Assembly: GCF_964340395.1 (NCBI RefSeq)
Contig: NC_135562.1
Span: forward strand, 2,312,501-2,335,000
Reading direction: 5' to 3'
DNA from: Glandiceps talaboti
Taxonomy: Eukaryota > Hemichordata > Enteropneusta > Spengelidae
Length of the DNA stretch: 22,500 nucleotides
A model generated the notes under the pieces. That model was not told where the DNA came from, did not search any database, and saw only the letters and a list, made by a program, of their open reading frames with translations. The position numbers and the translations under genes are program-made. Every line of letters begins with the position of its first letter. Position 1 is the stretch's first letter. Below, in pieces: positions 18,434-22,500 of this stretch.

Positions 18434-19404
18434 ACATGCCGTATGTGTACAAGTTGACTTTTTTTATTGATCCAATGGAGTAAAGCAGATTACTGGTTTA
18501 TTGTAAACTTTACAGCCTGTTTTTTTTTTTCATTCAATAGTCTGTTTTGTTAAGTAAGAAAGTGTTATAACTAGATTTGATGAGTCTGTATCTCGATACC
18601 GATTCCTTGCAATTCTCAATACTCGTAACATTTCAGGAATCTTTGCAATGACGTTTGTGTCAAACAAACAACCCCAAAGGAGGTTTTAACTCGAAAATTC
18701 TGTCATTTCAGTCCTTTTTAAATACGATATTTTCATTTACTTTCTTCTACATGTATGCCACTTGTATCTATCTATCTACCTACCCACTTCTCTGTCCATA
18801 TCACCCCTCCCTCCTTGTCCGTTCACATATCTCCCTCTCCCCTCTTCTCCCTTCATATTCCTTGAAAATTGCCTCTTTCCAATTCTGTGTGTGTGGAAAA
18901 CTCGACTCTTGGGTACCGTGGAATAAGTAGCTGCTTGACCAAGTGAGTACAATTTTAAATGTCAAAATGACCAAAGTTGCACCTCAGCCCGGACTATGAA
19001 CGATCTCTGGTACAGTATTTGTTTTGATTTGTCATTCATGTTAGTTCTACGAGTAACTTGGTAAATTCATAAAAAACGATGTATTTGGAATTCACGGGTG
19101 ATTTCCTGCATTATTGGGTGAAGGCCATTATCGATCGATTGAAAAGCGGAACTTGTTGTTGAGAGTGTAATTATCAATGTCAGAAAACATACTTTACAAA
19201 TCATTCAACTCAGTTTGTCCTTTAACTACAATTTATGATAAAACCATTGTAAGCTTAACTGTATGAAAAAAAGTTCGACTTCCTCTTTTAACACGTTCAC
19301 TCTGTCAAATCATGTGCTAACAAAGTTGCACCAAAGTTTAGACTTAGTTCTTTGGAGATATAATCTTCAAATGTTATCAATAAAGTGCGAGTAGCTGTAC
19401 TTAC
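18434..19404. other. no supported gene; pyrimidine tract and repeat copy A
   Basis: A C/T-rich tract (about 18765-18872, TCTATCTATC then CCCTCCCTCC and CTCCCTCTCC) may be a degenerate microsatellite. A 10-T run lies at about 18520. Copy A (19274-19328) of a short repeat pair is here. Confidence 0.5.
19274..19328 (+). repeat. short diverged repeat pair, copy A
   Basis: TCAAATCATGTGCTAACAAAG with flanking TTTTAACACGTTCACT resembles 19779-19831 (TCAAATCCTGTGCTAACAAC with TTTTGACATGTTCACT) over about 53 bp at roughly 75% identity by eye, in the same orientation and 503 bp apart. Confidence 0.5.
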
Positions 19405-19533
19405 AGTACTTGGTTGTGTGTGGACATCGTTCATTTCCAGAACCTGTTTCTAAACAATATCCATTTATCTCACATTGTTTTTGGTGCCTAGACCAGGATG
19501 CCCTAAACACAACCACACGACCCACTACAGACG
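19405..19533 (-). CDS. candidate cysteine-rich internal exon
   Basis: The minus-strand exon ends ACCAAGTACT followed by donor GTAAGTAC (19404-19397), a full consensus. Possible acceptors are CCTTTTCAAG (exon start 19533), TCTGTAG (19524) or GGTCTAG (19487); all keep the same frame open. The product includes RHQKQCEINGYCLETG and then SGNERCPHTTKYC, with cysteine spacing C-x5-C-x9-C-x6-C, suggesting a small disulphide-bonded extracellular module such as an EGF-like or other Cys-rich fold; I cannot assign a family. The exon leaves in phase 1. A minus-strand ATG upstream (about 19682) with donor GTGAGCGC at about 19650 could join in phase to the 19487 acceptor. Confidence 0.4.
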
Positions 19534-19755
19534 CTTGAAAAGGTAAAGGCTGCACTCTATTCACTTACGGAAAATGTTGTGTTCAACTTTTTTTTTTTAT
19601 CTTTCTCAGTTATCAGTCATCCAATACAACATAGGTTTACGCGCTCACCTGAATTCGCAATCACTCACTAGGGTTATCATTTTACACAAAAGAACAAGAC
19701 GTGCGGTTAAAAAAATACTTTATTGAAATAAAACATGATAATATCCGGAGTTTTT

Positions 19756-19831
19756 CTAACCAAAGATGATAAATATGATTCCGACGGCTTTTGACATGTT
19801 CACTTGGTCAAATCCTGTGCTAACAACATTG
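19756..19831 (-). CDS. repeat copy B; possible terminal exon with poly(A) signal
   Basis: The minus-strand reading NVVSTGFDQVNMSKAVGIIF continues IIFG and stops at TAG (19758-19756). AATAAA follows 32 bases later (19724-19719 on the minus strand). Copy A (19274-19328) keeps the same reading (NFVST, stop, FDRVN) with GGA changed to TGA, as expected if A is a decayed duplicate of a coding end. Both could instead be noncoding repeat. A hydrophobic C-terminus (GIIFIIFG) is seen. No family recognised. Confidence 0.15.
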
Positions 19832-20449
19832 AAATTGGTACCAAAAGAGTAAGTATATATAAATATAAATCTAATTATGTACGTTGTACAATTCCACGAG
19901 GTCAATGAACTATTCAATATATTCTGTAAGTATTACAGTTTGTACGAAGTAACAGGTGGCGAGCTATACATCGCTCAATGTATTGCCATCCAATTTAATC
20001 TGAAAAGTATACTCTACCGAGTAATGAGGGTGATTACCTTCCCTGTGGTGTTAATTTGAACGTTGTATAAAATAATACATTATTATATTGACTTTGTGGT
20101 ACTTTATGAAGGCTAGCAAAATAAAAGACTGCAATAGTGTACAAAAGGACATTATGTGATAATTACCACGTGGTGGGAATAGGAACACGTCGACCTTTAT
20201 TTCTGAGTTCAAGTTCACTTCTCTACTTGGAGAACTTTCTTTTGGACACTTCCTAATGTACATGTATTCATATCTAGCAAACAGAAGAACGTTCATCCCT
20301 GAGAAGAATTGAATTTCATACAGTATAAGCTTTTGGCCTCAGGAAAAGACTTGATAGTGTGACCAGTCATGGCCAACAATCACGTTCAAACGGACCGTCA
20401 ACTAGCCCTGTGGTCACTGTGGCTATTGCTTGATGACACAAAGTACTCA
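19832..20449. other. no supported gene
   Basis: AT-rich. The minus-strand frame 20051-20296 (81 codons, M at 20296) has one mixed patch (CPKESSPSREVNLNSEIKVD) but no corroborating signal. CCACGTGG at about 20167 is a perfect E-box palindrome. Confidence 0.45.
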
Positions 20450-20488
20450 GTCACGTGATAGAAGGGATACGGGTGAAATGGTCACGTG
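20450..20488. promoter_or_regulatory. paired GTCACGTG E-boxes, 31 bp apart
   Basis: GTCACGTG occurs at 20450-20457 and 20481-20488, same orientation, 31 bp (about three helical turns) apart. This is the extended E-box/CLEAR-type core bound by USF, MITF and TFE-family bHLH-zip factors. Which gene it would serve is unknown. Confidence 0.35.
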
Positions 20489-20970
20489 TTTGACCGTGCT
20501 GAATTTTTTTATTTAAAAAAAAAAGAACGAAATCATAATAACTTTTCAGAGGAGAGTTAATTGGTCAATGTGATAAACTGTATCTGTGGATAGGTGCGCT
20601 ATATTAAACAGTGTATTTTAGGAGCAATATCTCTAAAAAATTTAAGCAATTGCCCTTAAAACGAGATCCATCCCCGGGTCTGTGCGTTTGTAGAGACGAA
20701 CGTCTTTGAACAACGCCGTGGTTACCTTTAAGTTTAAATTCAAAAGAAATGTCATCAACAGAACCAGGTCAAGCGTACACAAAGTACAAATTGCTGTGGT
20801 GTTGCGCAAAACAGAATATTTTAGGAGCGTTCTGCACATACATAACTTTATTATAAGTCTTCACCCATCGTGAAATTTAATTACAATTAACCATGGCAAC
20901 GAAGCAATCCCTGGTACGTGAATACGTCACATATAAAATGTATCACTAAAACTATCATGTGTCCTTTTAC
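20489..20970. other. no supported gene
   Basis: The minus-strand frame 20642-20839 contains VTTALFKDVRLYKRTDPGMD in a G+C-richer patch (20660-20730) and could be part of an exon, but splice signals are weak. An A-rich run lies at about 20514-20524. Confidence 0.4.
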
Positions 20971-21114
20971 CTGAGGGTATTTACACAACTGGTGAAGGTC
21001 TTTTGACTTTACCCTTGGTAGTTCGTGTTTTTCCGATCTCTTGAAGGCGTAAACGTAAACAGGTTGGTATGAATAGCAGCGGGCAAGCAAATTAGCTTTA
21101 GAGCTAGCTCGCAC
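20971..21114 (-). CDS. weak candidate exon, unrecognised
   Basis: The minus-strand frame is open and ends TACCCTCAG followed by donor GTAAAA (20970-20965). It reads SSKANLLARCYSYQPVYVYA then FKRSEKHELPRVKSKDLHQL, basic and soluble. It has no ATG at its start and no good polypyrimidine-tract acceptor. An alternative donor GGTAAAG lies about 30 bases earlier. Confidence 0.15.
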
Positions 21115-21548
21115 GAGCGTTGTTAAATTTCAGTTTGAACTGGCACGTGCCGGGTACTCAAACACTGAAAGGTGCTAATAAAGCTGGCTTCATGAAAGTG
21201 TTCCCACGAACTGTTTATCAATGGAACTTCAGCCAAGTCAACAAAGTCTTTTGTTTCGGTTCGATGTATATCTACATATACTCATTGCAGTTAATGAGAT
21301 ATGTATTAGCACCTCAACTATAACTGTTTACTTAAAAAATGACAATTAGACATTGTCATTAATGTTGTAAGTTTATCAAAACACTTATTTTTGAAAACCG
21401 TTAAATTATATTTTTCCCATCATGTCACAACTGTGTTAGCCCTGCTACCAAGATTTAGACATGTACACATCTGTTACATGACATCCATGAACAAATGTTT
21501 GTAGATACTAGTATTGAAATACTTCATTCTTGGATTTATACACTTTGT
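21115..21548. other. no supported gene
   Basis: GCACGTGCC (about 21142) is another E-box. An open plus-strand frame (21120-21323) begins with a non-ATG codon and has no support. Confidence 0.5.
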
Positions 21549-21793
<245 letters not shown>

Positions 21794-22431
21794 AGTCTAT
21801 CTCGTATAAAAACCTGGTATGTAAGTATTCGACGCTGCAAGTAAGAACAGTGCAAGTGACATTGCCAAGTCATTATCTTGGGGAAAGTGAGCCGTGCTGA
21901 ATCGATAAACCCCCCCCCCCCCATCTTTCCTCGCATAAACTACAACAAGGCACAGTGGGGGTGTATGATGTCATGATTCAACTCTGTCACTCGTGACCCA
22001 ACTTTAATCCCAAGGGGATACAACCTTATTGTCTCCTACACACTTTGCAATGACGCATTCTCTATTGGCACTGTGTTGTGCTTTGTCTACCGTACACAAT
22101 TATTCCCATACACGGCGTCAGCCCCGGAGTGAATCATTACTGTCTTCACGAAGACATTGTGTAAACGCCCCGATATGTCATCGTCGAAAAATCAACGTAA
22201 AGACACAATTATCGTTTGTTCTGCAAGTGATTTTACAACAATTCAACCACCCTGGTTAGCAGTGTGACACATCCCCCGTCGCGGCGTCCGCGTGAATCCG
22301 AATCATGACATTTTGTCAATTCAATGCTACATATTAAAGTGTAGTCAGATATATGAATCAGCTACATACTCACGTGTGGTCATTCTTAGGTACACTCGGA
22401 CAGCTGTAGACAAAACGCAGTATTGTATTAT
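21794..22431. other. no supported gene; 13-C run
   Basis: An uninterrupted run of 13 C lies at 21910-21922. The plus-strand frame 22029-22259 (76 codons) has ordinary composition and CpG-rich patches (22110-22190, 22272-22292) but no recognised domain. CTCACGTGTG at about 22369 is an E-box. Confidence 0.5.
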
Positions 22432-22461
22432 ATCTCAGACCACTATAAAGTGGTCTGAGAT
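22432..22461. repeat. perfect 13-bp-arm hairpin
   Basis: ATCTCAGACCACT (22432-22444), loop ATAA, AGTGGTCTGAGAT (22449-22461). The arms match perfectly. The centre reads CACTATAAAGTG, so a TATAAA-like string sits at the dyad. The arm sequence also occurs once at about 8669. Confidence 0.85.
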
Positions 22462-22500
22462 TATGCACTCTTTATTTCGTACTCCAAGGCAATGGAACGA

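Noticed and set aside
18770-18945. Plus-strand exon ending at the GTGAGT donor at about 18941
   Set aside because: The only frame reaching the donor has a stop close upstream, and no AG acceptor follows the pyrimidine tract at a usable distance.

Overview
This window reads as gene-poor DNA from an animal genome, most likely a marine invertebrate. The sequence is AT-rich but keeps CpG dinucleotides. It contains long tetranucleotide microsatellites (CTAT, CTGT, CATA, TGAA, TTGA, GACA), long GA and CA tracts, a 27-bp minisatellite and poly-C runs. There is no prokaryote-style dense coding, no ribosome-binding-site pattern, and no open frame longer than about 215 codons; the longest ones run through simple repeats. 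A mollusc, brachiopod, hemichordate or lancelet-type genome would fit, but no protein here is recognisable enough to choose. No complete gene, tRNA, rRNA, CRISPR array or intact transposon was seen.

Layout. 1-5,000 is unique AT-rich DNA with an E2F-like/palindrome cluster (1121-1157), the first copy of an old dispersed repeat (1361-1560), nuclear-receptor-type direct repeats (1723-1742, 2692-2704), a hairpin (2991-3060) and an 89-bp near-perfect palindrome (4950-5038). 5,000-7,700 holds short regulatory-looking sites (a perfect CRE, two M-boxes). 7,698-9,522 is rich in tandem repeats: a GACA microsatellite, a 27-bp minisatellite with an 81-bp higher-order period, and a 46-bp four-copy repeat. 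10,100-11,035 has a G-quadruplex candidate and a 310-bp compound microsatellite containing an 18-bp CG tract. 11,486-11,640 is the second dispersed-repeat copy. 13,398-13,669 is a 270-bp purine tract. 14,193-16,470 has several promoter-like motif groups and an exact 38-bp duplication. 17,247-17,780 has mirror-opposed TTGA/TCAA microsatellites followed by a GA/GACA/TGAA compound array. 18,200-21,120 contains the better candidate exons. 21,549-21,793 is a CTCTGT/CTAT/CTGT compound array. The window ends with a perfect 13-bp-arm hairpin.

Coding content. The most plausible pieces are isolated minus-strand exons with good splice signals: 19405-19533 (cysteine-rich, GTAAGT donor), 9083-9165 (GTGAGT donor) and 11903-12015 (T8CAG acceptor, then stop). 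They could be exons of minus-strand genes with long introns, but reading phase does not join any two of them: joining 19405-19533 directly to 11903-12015 creates a stop. All coding calls are therefore low to moderate confidence. The window is best read as intronic or intergenic DNA with many repeats and a scatter of candidate regulatory motifs.
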